From NCBI RefSeq assembly GCF_021462285.1, contig NZ_CP082787.1:4588001-4652000 (forward strand): a stretch of DNA of 64,000 nucleotides, given 5' to 3'. Made by a program: the position numbers and the translations under genes. The notes under the pieces were generated by a model. The model saw nothing but the letters and a program-made list of their open reading frames with translations. It was not told the DNA's origin and did not search any database. Origin of the DNA: Serratia entomophila. GTDB lineage: Bacteria > Pseudomonadota > Gammaproteobacteria > Enterobacterales > Enterobacteriaceae. The number at the start of each line of letters is the position of its first letter. Positions within the stretch are counted from its first letter, which is position 1. This document shows positions 40,298 through 48,933 of this stretch, one piece after another.

Positions 40298-40303
40298 CTA
40301 ACA
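40298..40303 (-). promoter_or_regulatory. Candidate ugpB -10 box
   Basis: TGTTAG on the minus strand, about 8 bp after the last Pho half-site. This is where a PhoB-dependent -10 is expected, since PhoB occupies the -35 position. It is tentative. Confidence 0.4.
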
Positions 40304-40311
40304 TGCCATGC

Positions 40312-40355
40312 GCGGATGACAGAAAAATAACCGTTAGATGACAGCCAGATGACGG
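40312..40355 (-). promoter_or_regulatory. Tandem Pho boxes upstream of ugpBAECQ
   Basis: Four 11-bp direct repeats run head to tail on the minus strand. Each starts with a CTGTCAT-like heptamer: CCGTCAT, CTGTCAT, CGGTTAT and CTGTCAT, with 4-bp spacers. This is the classic PhoB half-site pattern, making two adjacent Pho boxes. It predicts induction of ugp by phosphate starvation. Confidence 0.88.
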
Positions 40356-40420
40356 GAGGGTGAAGTACAGATTGCGTTTTGATGTCGGCGGCGAGGCTGT
40401 GCGCCCCGCCGCCGTGGAAG

Positions 40421-41608
40421 TTACAGCGAACGACGCAGGCGAGCGACCGCTTCCTGCATTTGCTGCTCGGTGGCGGTGGCAAACGACAGGCGGAAGGTCG
40501 AGCGATCCGGATTATCGGAGAAGAAGTATTCCCCCGGCACGAACACCACGCCCTGCTGCAGGGTGGTATTCAACCATGCGGTGGCGTTGAACGGCTGACG
40601 GAAGCGCGCCCACAGGAACATTCCGCCCTTCGGCATATCGAAGGTGATGTAGTCGCCCAGCTCTTTTTCCACCAGCCCGGCCAGGATCTCGCCTTTATGC
40701 TTGTAAGCGGCGCGGATCTTTTCGATCTGCGCCGGCAGGCGATCCAGCCCCAGGTAACACTCGACGATGCTCTGCGACAGCGCGCTGGCGTGCAGATCCG
40801 CCGCCTGCTTGATGATCGCCACCTTGTGCAACAGGAACTCGGGCAGGATAGCCCAACCCAGCCGCAGGCCCGGCGCCAGGATCTTGGAGAAGGTCGAGGT
40901 GTAGATAATGTTATCGGTATGGCCCAGCACCTGCTGCGCAACCTGATGCAGCGTAGCGTTGCGCTCATCGGTAAAACGCAGCTCGCCGTACGGGTCGTCT
41001 TCGATAATCAGGAAGTTGTGCTCGACCGCCAGCTTCACCAGCAGCTCGCGCCGCGCCGCGCTCAGGGTGATGCCGCTCGGGTTGCCGAAGTTCGGCACCA
41101 CGTACACGCCCTTGATGCGTTGGGTTTTCAACAGCTCGGCCAGTTCCTCCACCACCATGCCGTCGCTGTCGGAGGAGACCGACATGATATTGGCTTCCGC
41201 CAGTTCCAGCGTCTGCAGCGCCGCCAGGTAGGTCGGGCGCTCCACCACAAACACGTCGCCCGGGTTGACGATGGCGCGCATCACCAGATCCAGCGCCTGC
41301 TGGGAGCCGGCGGTCACCATCACCTCTTCCGCGCGGGCGGAAACGCCGCGCTCGGCGCACAGCGCGCAGATGCGCTCGCGCAGCAGCGGGCTGCCCTCGG
41401 TCAGGCCGTACTGGAAGGCGCTTTTCGGCTGCTCGGTGATCGCCTGTTGGGTGGCGATGCTCAGCCCTTCGAAGTCAAACAGGGCATCAGAGGGGATGCC
41501 GCCCGCCAGCGAAATGACGTTTTCCATCTTACTGTGCTTGAGCAATTCACGGATTGCCGAGCTTTTTACATTGACGATGCGCTGCGCGAGTAACCCTTCT
41601 GTCTTCAT
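40421..41608 (-). CDS. PLP-dependent aminotransferase (fold type I, MocR/LysN-like)
   Basis: Predicted class I/II aminotransferase of 395 residues. It shows [58 protein letters not shown] and [12 protein letters not shown]. The PLP-lysine segment is [16 protein letters not shown]. The family includes 2-aminoadipate, aromatic and branched-chain aminotransferases; the substrate here cannot be read from sequence. It sits beside livKHMGF on the same strand, which hints at branched-chain or related amino acid metabolism. E. coli has no gene between ugpB and livF. Confidence 0.88.
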   Translation of the reverse strand: MKTEGLLAQRIVNVKSSAIRELLKHSKMENVISLAGGIPSDALFDFEGLSIATQQAITEQPKSAFQYGLTEGSPLLRERICALCAERGVSARAEEVMVTAGSQQALDLVMRAIVNPGDVFVVERPTYLAALQTLELAEANIMSVSSDSDGMVVEELAELLKTQRIKGVYVVPNFGNPSGITLSAARRELLVKLAVEHNFLIIEDDPYGELRFTDERNATLHQVAQQVLGHTDNIIYTSTFSKILAPGLRLGWAILPEFLLHKVAIIKQAADLHASALSQSIVECYLGLDRLPAQIEKIRAAYKHKGEILAGLVEKELGDYITFDMPKGGMFLWARFRQPFNATAWLNTTLQQGVVFVPGEYFFSDNPDRSTFRLSFATATEQQMQEAVARLRRSL

Positions 41609-41669
41609 TTCTTATTCTCGTAATCGTTATACATTTTGTAGGGGCGCGGTACACGGCCACCAGGCTACT

Positions 41670-41691
41670 GGGGGCGACGCTATTCGCCCCC
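41670..41691. terminator. Hairpin downstream of livF
   Basis: GGGGGCGA and TCGCCCCC form a perfect 8-bp stem with a 6-nt loop, 53 bp after the livF stop. It has no T-run, so it may be an mRNA 3'-end stabiliser or a Rho-linked end rather than a classic terminator. Confidence 0.5.
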
Positions 41692-41743
41692 ACAGGAAAG
41701 TGAGTTCAGCCAACAACGCTGTAGCCTGAAAGACGACGGGTAT

Positions 41744-42445
41744 TTAGCCGCCCAGATACGCCGACCTTACTGCTTCGTTTGCTAACAATGCGGCTCCCGT
41801 ATCTTCCAACACCACGCGGCCATTTTCCAGCACATAACCGCGATCCGCCAGTTTCAGCGCCTGATTGGCGTTTTGCTCCACCAGGAAGATGGTCATGCCC
41901 TCTTCCCGCAGTTGCTGAATGATGTCGAAGATCTGCTGAATGATGATCGGCGCCAGCCCCAGCGACGGTTCGTCGAGCAGCAGCAGCTTCGGCTGGCTCA
42001 TCAGCGCGCGGCCAATCGCCAGCATCTGCTGTTCGCCGCCGGACATGGTGCCGGAACGCTGATTGCGGCGCTCCAGCAGGCGCGGGAACAGGCTGAACAC
42101 CCGCTCGATGCGCTGCTGATACTGCTGACGATCGGCGAAGAAGCCGCCCATCGCCAGGTTTTCTTCCACCGTCATGCGCGAGAACACCCGCCGCCCTTCC
42201 GGCACGATCGCCACCGCCTCGCGCATGATGCGCGAAGTTTGCCACTGGGTGATCTCCTGCTCGAGGAAGGTGATGGTGCCTTCAGTGGCACGCGGTTCGC
42301 CGCACAGGGTGCCGAGCAACGTAGTTTTACCGGCGCCGTTGGCGCCGATCAGGGTGACTATCTCGCCCTGTTTGATGTTCAGGCTAACCTGATGCAACGC
42401 CTGAATTTTGCCGTAATGGGCGGAGACCTGATTAAATGACAACAT
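41744..42445 (-). CDS. livF: Branched-chain amino acid ABC transporter ATPase LivF
   Basis: One of two ATPases of the LIV-I importer, 233 residues. It shows Walker A GANGAGKTT, signature TMSGGEQQMLAIGRAL, Walker B LLLLDEPSLGLAP and the His-switch region FLVEQNANQAL. The product starts MLSFNQVSAHYG. E. coli LivF starts MEKVMLSF (from memory), so four residues are missing at the N-terminus, exactly where the upstream repeat element ends 4 bp before the ATG. The reading frame is otherwise intact, so the protein is probably functional. Confidence 0.95.
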   Translation of the reverse strand: MLSFNQVSAHYGKIQALHQVSLNIKQGEIVTLIGANGAGKTTLLGTLCGEPRATEGTITFLEQEITQWQTSRIMREAVAIVPEGRRVFSRMTVEENLAMGGFFADRQQYQQRIERVFSLFPRLLERRNQRSGTMSGGEQQMLAIGRALMSQPKLLLLDEPSLGLAPIIIQQIFDIIQQLREEGMTIFLVEQNANQALKLADRGYVLENGRVVLEDTGAALLANEAVRSAYLGG

Positions 42446-42446
42446 A

Positions 42447-42716
42447 AAGACTGTGCCCCATCATTGTGCGTGAGCATCGCTGGTGGTTATTTCGCTGCGC
42501 AGCAAGGCGCGAGCCGTGAGGTTTGGTGGGCCAAATAAACGGTGAGTAACGCAGCGGCGCGGCGAAATAGCCCCAGCCCAGCGGGTCGCGCCCCAAAAAA
42601 CCCGCTCTCTGCGTTGTCAGATTTGAACATAGTCCCGCTATGTTCTTCATCTTCCGCCTTGATAGCGGGCTTTTGGGTCTGCGACGATGCCACGAACAAT
42701 GATGGGACACAGTCTT
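42447..42716. repeat. Inverted-repeat-bounded element between livG and livF
   Basis: About 270 bp with near-perfect terminal inverted repeats of about 32 bp. The left end (42447-42478) and the complement of the right end (42716 back to about 42685) share AAGACTGTG, CCCATCATTGT and CGTG with a few mismatches. Inside is a perfect GAACATAG/CTATGTTC hairpin (8-bp stem, 5-nt loop, near 42627-42647). No transposase or credible gene is present. It abuts the livG stop codon on one side and the livF start on the other. It resembles a MITE or other enterobacterial intergenic repeat; I cannot name the family. Confidence 0.75.
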
Positions 42717-43485
42717 AAGCCTCGCCCAGATAGGCCCGGATGACGTCCGGGTTGTTGCGGATTTCGGCCGGCGTGCCCTGCGCCAGCGGCGTGCCCTGAT
42801 TCACCACGTAGATGCGGTCCGAAATGCCCATCACCAGCTTCATGTCGTGCTCAATCAGCAGTACCGAAACCTGATGCCGGTCGCGCAGTTCGACGATCAA
42901 ATGGTCCAGCTCGTCGGTTTCTTTCGGGTTCAGGCCGGCGGCCGGTTCGTCGAGCATCAGCAGCTCCGGGCGGGTCACCATGCAGCGGGCGATCTCCAGC
43001 CGCCGCTGCTGGCCATAGGCCAGGTTGCCCGCCGAGCGGTTGGCCATCTCCAGCAGGCCGACGCGCTCCAGCCACACCGCCGCACGCTCCAGCGCATCGG
43101 CTTCGGCGCGGCGGAAGGCCGGGGTTTTCAACAGCCCGGCGAACAGGCCGCTTTTCAGATGCTGATGCTGCGCCACCAGCAGGTTCTCAATCACCGTCAT
43201 TTCGCGGAACAGCCGCACATGCTGGAAGGTGCGCACCACGCCCATGCGGGCGATGGCCTGCCCCGCCAGCCCTTCAAGGTGGCGATCGCGCAGCCTGATG
43301 GTGCCGCCGGTCGGGCGATAAAAACCGGTCAGGCAGTTGAACACCGTGGTCTTGCCGGCGCCGTTCGGGCCGATCAGCGAGACTATCTCGCCTTCGTTCA
43401 GCTGCAGCGCCACGTTGTTGACCGCCAGCAGGCCGCCGAAGCGCATCGACAGCCCTTCGACCTGCAGTAAAGGTTGTGCGCTCAT
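42715..43485 (-). CDS. livG: Branched-chain amino acid ABC transporter ATPase LivG
   Basis: Second ATPase of the LIV-I importer, 256 residues. It shows Walker [10 protein letters not shown], signature [16 protein letters not shown], Walker [14 protein letters not shown] and the His switch [11 protein letters not shown]. It overlaps livM by 4 bp. Its TAA stop codon lies at the edge of the repeat element that separates it from livF. Confidence 0.96.
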   Translation of the reverse strand: MSAQPLLQVEGLSMRFGGLLAVNNVALQLNEGEIVSLIGPNGAGKTTVFNCLTGFYRPTGGTIRLRDRHLEGLAGQAIARMGVVRTFQHVRLFREMTVIENLLVAQHQHLKSGLFAGLLKTPAFRRAEADALERAAVWLERVGLLEMANRSAGNLAYGQQRRLEIARCMVTRPELLMLDEPAAGLNPKETDELDHLIVELRDRHQVSVLLIEHDMKLVMGISDRIYVVNQGTPLAQGTPAEIRNNPDVIRAYLGEA

Positions 43486-44761
43486 GCCTGTTCCCCCTTG
43501 CCTGGGTGAATATCCGCCGCCTTCAGCTTGAGCTGCGGCCGTTTCATCGGCAGCAGGCCCTGCGGCCGCCAGATCATCATCAGCACCATCAGCGCGCCCA
43601 GCAGCAGCATGCTGTACTCGTTCAGATCGCGCATCATCTCACGCGACACCACCAGCAGGATCGCCGCCAGGATCACCGCGAACTGCGATCCCATGCCCCC
43701 CAGCACCACGATCGCCAGCACGAAGGCCGACTCGACGAAGGTAAAGGATTCCGGGCTGACAAAGCCTTGCCGTGCGGCGAACAGCGTGCCGGCAAAGCCG
43801 GCGAAGGCGGCGCTGATGGTAAAGGCGGTCAGCTTGATGCGGGTTGGGCTAAGGCCCAGCGAACGGCAGGCGATCTCGTCTTCGCGCAGCGCTTCCCAGG
43901 CGCGCCCCAGCGGCATGCGCAGCAGGCGGTTGATGACGAACAGCGTCAGCACCACCAGCAGCAGCGCCACCAGGTACAGGAACACGATGCGATCGCTCGG
44001 ATCGTATTGCAGGCCAAAGAAGTTGTGGAAGGTGTCCCAACCGCCGTCGCGCGCGCTGCGGTTAAACTCCAGGCCGAAGAAGGTCGGTTTCGGGATCTGG
44101 CTGATGCCGTTCGGCCCGCCGGTGATCTCGGTGTTGTTCAGCAGCAGAATGCGCACGATCTCGCCGAAGCCGAGCGTGACGATCGCCAGGTAATCGCCGC
44201 GCAGCCGCAGCACCGGGAAACCGAGCAGAAAGCCGAAAGCGGCGGTGACGATGCCCGCCAGCGGCAGGCTTTCCCAGAAGCCGAGGCCGTAATAGTGGTT
44301 CAGCAGCGCATAGGTGTAGGCGCCGATGGCGTAAAAGCCGCCGTAACCCAGCACCAGCAGGCCGGACAGCCCGACCACCACGTTCAGGCCGAGGCCCAGC
44401 ATCACGTAGATCAGCGTCAGGGTGGCGATATCCACCGTGCCGCGCGACACCAGGAATGGCCAGGCGACCGCCGCGACGAGAAGCAGAACCGCCAGCAGCT
44501 TTTGCCGCGGCGTGGTGCCGTCAAAGCTCGGCAGCACAAAGGCGGGGCCGGAGATTTTTTTCAGCCCCTGCTGCATCAGCGGGCGCAGCAGCTGGAAGAA
44601 AAACACGATGACGCAGCCGATGCCGATCCACATCCAGCGCACTTCCGCCGCGCCGTGCACCACCAGTTTGGTGCCGTCCAGGCTGAGTTGCATGCCCATC
44701 AGGAACGACGCCATCACGAACAGCACCGCGGTGGCGATCAGCGCATTAAGCAGATTGAGTT

Positions 44762-44765
<4 letters not shown>
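43482..44765 (-). CDS. livM: Branched-chain amino acid ABC transporter permease LivM
   Basis: Inner-membrane permease of LIV-I, 427 residues (E. coli 425), with many hydrophobic helices. Conserved stretches include [46 protein letters not shown] and [19 protein letters not shown] (the ATPase-contact loop). It overlaps livH and livG by 4 bp each. Confidence 0.96.
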
Positions 44766-45688
<923 letters not shown>

Positions 45689-45710
45689 ACTCTGACCCTT
45701 GGCTGCGAAA

Positions 45711-45785
45711 CCTGAACGCGAATAACGTTCAGGTAAAGGGATACGGGGCCGGCAAGCCGGCCCGCGGGCGCAGCGGACTGCGCCC
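45711..45785 (-). repeat. Three consecutive hairpins between livK and livH
   Basis: Perfect stems: CCTGAACG with CGTTCAGG (45711-45733), GGGCCGGC with GCCGGCCC around AA (45746-45763) and GGGCGCAG with CTGCGCCC around CGGA (45766-45785). None has a T-run, so they look like stabilisers or partial attenuators that would favour LivK over the membrane components. Confidence 0.7.
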
Positions 45786-45803
45786 TACCCTGATGATTAT
45801 GGC

Positions 45804-46919
45804 TTATTTAATCGGTGTTGATGTGCCGTTGGCGTGCCACTCGAATACGCCGAATTCGAAGCCTTTCAGGTCGCCCTTGTCATCCCAGCTCAACGGCCCC
45901 ATCACCGTCTCGACCGGCTTGCCGGTTTTCAAATCCTTGACGATGTCCGCCGGTTCCTGGCTGCCGCTGCGCTCCATGCCGGTAGTCAGCGACTGCAGCG
46001 CGGCGTAGGTGGTCCAGACGAACGGGCCGGTCGGGTCCAGCTTCTTGCCCTTCAGCGCGTCGACGATCGGCTGGTTGGCCGGCACCTGATCGTAGCGTTT
46101 CGGCAGGGTCACCAGCATGCCTTCAGAGGCGGCGCCGGCGATGTTGGACAGCGAAGAGTTGCCCACGCCTTCCGGCCCCATAAAGCGGGTGGTCAGGCCG
46201 GCCTGCTTGGCCTGGCGCAGGATCTGGCCCATTTCCGGGTAGTAACCGCCGAAATAGACGAAGTCGATATTTTCTTTCTTCAGGCGCGCCACCAGGGTGG
46301 AGAAGTCTTTATCGCCGGCGGTGATGCCCTCAAACATCGCCACTTCGGTACCCTGTTTTTTCAGGCTGTCGCGCACCGAGCGCGCCAGGCCTTCGCCGTA
46401 TTGCTGCTTGTCGTGCACCACGGCGATGCGTTTCGGTTTGATTTCACTGAGGATGTATTTAGCGGCGGTCGGGCCCTGATCGGAATCCAGGCCGGTGGTG
46501 CGCATGATCATCTTGTAACCGCGGGTGGTCAGATCGGCGTTGGTGGCCGCCGGGGTAATCATGATCACCCCTTCATCTTCATAAATGTCGGATGCCGGCT
46601 GGGTGGATGAAGAACACAGGTGGCCGATCACGTAGCGGATGCCGTCGTTGATCACCTTGTTGGCGACCGCGACCGCCTGTTTCGGGTCACAGGCGTCGTC
46701 GTATTCCACGCCGACCAGCTTGTCGCCCTTGATGCCGCCTTTGGCGTTGATGTCGGCGATCGCCTGGCGCGCGCCGGTAAACTCCATATCGCCGTACTGC
46801 GCCACCGGGCCGGACATCGCCCCAACGATCGCCACCTTGATGTCTTTCGCCATCGCCGAATGGCCGATGGCCATCGCAATACAACCTGCCAGCAACGCCT
46901 TACCTGTTGTTAATTTCAT
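45804..46919 (-). CDS. livK: Branched-chain/leucine-binding periplasmic protein (LivK-like)
   Basis: Periplasmic binding protein for leucine or branched-chain amino acids, 371 residues. It has a signal peptide (about 1-23, ending HSAMA) and the family segments [40 protein letters not shown] and [21 protein letters not shown] chose the ATG at 46919 ([10 protein letters not shown]) over the upstream one at 46934. It heads the livKHMGF operon. No second binding protein (E. coli livJ) is present, so specificity may be broader than LivK; LivJ/LivK cannot be separated by eye. Confidence 0.93.
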   Translation of the reverse strand: MKLTTGKALLAGCIAMAIGHSAMAKDIKVAIVGAMSGPVAQYGDMEFTGARQAIADINAKGGIKGDKLVGVEYDDACDPKQAVAVANKVINDGIRYVIGHLCSSSTQPASDIYEDEGVIMITPAATNADLTTRGYKMIMRTTGLDSDQGPTAAKYILSEIKPKRIAVVHDKQQYGEGLARSVRDSLKKQGTEVAMFEGITAGDKDFSTLVARLKKENIDFVYFGGYYPEMGQILRQAKQAGLTTRFMGPEGVGNSSLSNIAGAASEGMLVTLPKRYDQVPANQPIVDALKGKKLDPTGPFVWTTYAALQSLTTGMERSGSQEPADIVKDLKTGKPVETVMGPLSWDDKGDLKGFEFGVFEWHANGTSTPIK

Positions 46920-47326
46920 CCGCAAATTCCCCATTTGTCGTTGTGAACGTACTTGTTGTGTTTGCCTGCACCTGACCGTTATTTACTGCTTTTATTCATA
47001 AGTAATAATGATTTAGGTGTTTTGACGGCAATATTTTCTAATAAGACTTTATTTTTCATATCATTAAACAGGAATTTTCTGCTGCAAATCAACTTCATCA
47101 GTCAGAAACAAGCGGTGTAAACAGGATAAAATTCGAATTAAATCTGCGCTGTTTACCCGGAGGCGTAGCGCGTTGTGCTGGTTAACAATCGCTTTACTAA
47201 CTATTTACTCGGAAAATGACCCATGCAAAAAACATTTTGCGCAGTAATCGTACAGAAAAACTTACACAACGCTCTGCGCAAGATCTATTACACTGTCGGC
47301 ATCATTTAACTGCGCGGAAATTCTGC
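46920..47326. other. livK-panM divergent intergenic region
   Basis: About 400 bp, markedly A/T-rich against the surrounding genes, with no credible gene. A possible livK promoter on the minus strand is TTGCCG with TATTAC at 18 bp spacing near 46996-47026; it is weak. The composition would suit Lrp or H-NS binding, which is known for liv genes, but I see no definable site. Confidence 0.45.
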
Positions 47327-47719
47327 ATGAAACTGACCATTGAGCGCCTGACCAGCCTCTCCCCGCAAGACCTCATCGACCTCGGTAAAATCTGGCCGCA
47401 TCAGCAGCCGGAACAATGGCAAAGCTGGCTGAACAACGGCAAAGCGCTGTTCGCCGCCCGTTTTAACGAGCGGCTGCTGGGGGCGGTGAAGGTGGTTTTG
47501 CAGGACGAGCAGGCCGAATTGCAGGATCTGCTGGTGCGCGAAGTGACGCGCCGCCGCGGAGTGGGGTTGTATCTGGTGCAGGACACGCAGCGCCAGCTGC
47601 CGCAGGTAGCCCACTGGCGGCTGTCGACCGCCGGCCTGGCGCCGCGCCAACGCGGTGAGGTCGACAACTTCATGCGTGCCTGTGGTTTCGCCCCACAGGG
47701 CGAACTCTGGCAAAAATGA
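47327..47719 (+). CDS. panM: Aspartate 1-decarboxylase autocleavage activator PanM
   Basis: GNAT-fold protein (also PanZ) that binds proPanD and triggers its self-cleavage, and links pantothenate synthesis to CoA level. The 130-residue product has MKLTIERL, KALFAARFNERLLGAVKV and the acetyl-CoA-binding VREVTRRRGVGLYLVQD. The frame opens at 47216, but the ATG at 47327 matches the family. It lies upstream of and overlaps the DUF3142 gene by 4 bp. It is divergent from livK. Confidence 0.92.
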   Translation: MKLTIERLTSLSPQDLIDLGKIWPHQQPEQWQSWLNNGKALFAARFNERLLGAVKVVLQDEQAELQDLLVREVTRRRGVGLYLVQDTQRQLPQVAHWRLSTAGLAPRQRGEVDNFMRACGFAPQGELWQK

Positions 47720-48933
47720 AACGCCGGCTGGCGGCGCTGTTGCTGATTGCGCTGGCGCTGGCCGCCTGGTGCGGCGGTCGCCAGCAGGCCGTGCGGCTGC
47801 AACAGCCCTGGGATCAACAGATCTACGTCTGGCAGCGGGTCTGGACGCCGCAGCACGCCGACGCGCTGGCCCACAGCCGCGGCTTGTTCAGCGAACTGAG
47901 AGTGCTGGCGCTGCAGGTACACCCGCGCGAAGGCTGGCGGGAGATTCAGGTCGATATCCCTTTGCTGAAACAGGACGGCCGCCCGCTGTGGCTGGTAGCG
48001 CGCCTCGACGGGCAACTGCCGCAGCTGGATACAACCGCCATCATTCAGCGCCTGTTAACGCTGGCGCAACGCTGGCAGGATGCCGGGCTGCAGGTCAGCG
48101 GCGTGGAAATCGATCACGACGCCGCCACCGCACGCCTGCCGGATTACCAGAACTTCCTGCATCAACTGCGCCGCCAGCTTCCCGCCTCTTGGCAACTCGG
48201 CATTACCGCCTTGCCGGCCTGGATCGGCTCACCGGCGCTGCCCGGCGTGCTGCAACAGGCCGACAGCTCGGTGCTGCAGGTACACGCCGTGCTTTCCCCA
48301 CGGCAAGGGCTGTTCGACGACGCGCTGGCGCTGCGCTGGGTGCGGCAGTATGCCGCCGTCACGCCGAAGCCGTTCCGCGTCGCGCTGCCCGCCTACGGCA
48401 TGGGGTTACTGGGATTCGATGCCCAGGGCGCGCAGGTGGAAAGCGAATCGCCGCTGCGCGTGGCGGGCGGCGGGCGCGAACTGACGGTGGCGCCGCAGCA
48501 AATTGCCGACTTTCTGCAGCAGTTGGGCAACCAGGCCACGCCGCGGCTGCGCGGCATCATCTGGTTCCGCTTGCCGCTGGCGGACGATCGCCGCGCCTGG
48601 TCGCTCGCTACCCTGCGGGCGGTGATCGAGCGACGGCCGTTGACCACAAACTGGCAGGTGAAATTTAGGCCCCTGCCACAGCAAAACGGGCTCTATGACC
48701 TGATAATTCACAATAATGGGCCGGTTGACGCCCCGCTGCCTCGGCAGATCGTCATCGCCGCCGGTGGCTGCCTGGCGGCGGATGCGGCGGGCAACTACCG
48801 GCTGGAAACCGCACCTCAACAGCAGCGCTTTATCCGCATTGGCGGCGATCAAGTCCGCGCCGGGCAATCCCGGCCGCTGGGTTGGCTGCGCTGCCAACAA
48901 CTGACGCCAGGAGGCACCCTTGTCACACCTTGA
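47716..48933 (+). CDS. DUF3142 domain-containing protein
   Basis: A 405-residue protein of unknown function recognised as DUF3142-like. The N-terminus is a signal sequence or anchor (MKRRLAALLLIALALAAW), so it probably acts in the periplasm. The domain reads like a TIM-barrel glycosidase-type fold: QQIYVWQRVWTP, LQVHPREGW, GVEIDHDAA (about 135-143, acidic residues that could be catalytic), ITALPAWIG, VHAVLSPRQG, PAYGMGLLG and RGIIWFRLP. That fold reading is inference. It overlaps panM by 4 bp and the next gene by 14 bp, so the three are probably co-translated. E. coli has livJ at this site. Confidence 0.75.
   Translation: MKRRLAALLLIALALAAWCGGRQQAVRLQQPWDQQIYVWQRVWTPQHADALAHSRGLFSELRVLALQVHPREGWREIQVDIPLLKQDGRPLWLVARLDGQLPQLDTTAIIQRLLTLAQRWQDAGLQVSGVEIDHDAATARLPDYQNFLHQLRRQLPASWQLGITALPAWIGSPALPGVLQQADSSVLQVHAVLSPRQGLFDDALALRWVRQYAAVTPKPFRVALPAYGMGLLGFDAQGAQVESESPLRVAGGGRELTVAPQQIADFLQQLGNQATPRLRGIIWFRLPLADDRRAWSLATLRAVIERRPLTTNWQVKFRPLPQQNGLYDLIIHNNGPVDAPLPRQIVIAAGGCLAADAAGNYRLETAPQQQRFIRIGGDQVRAGQSRPLGWLRCQQLTPGGTLVTP

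Noticed and set aside
42432..42710. A 92-codon frame inside the livG-livF repeat element
   Set aside because: It spans the element's inverted repeats and hairpin and ends inside livF. It is better explained as non-coding repeat DNA, although copies may be annotated as hypothetical proteins elsewhere.
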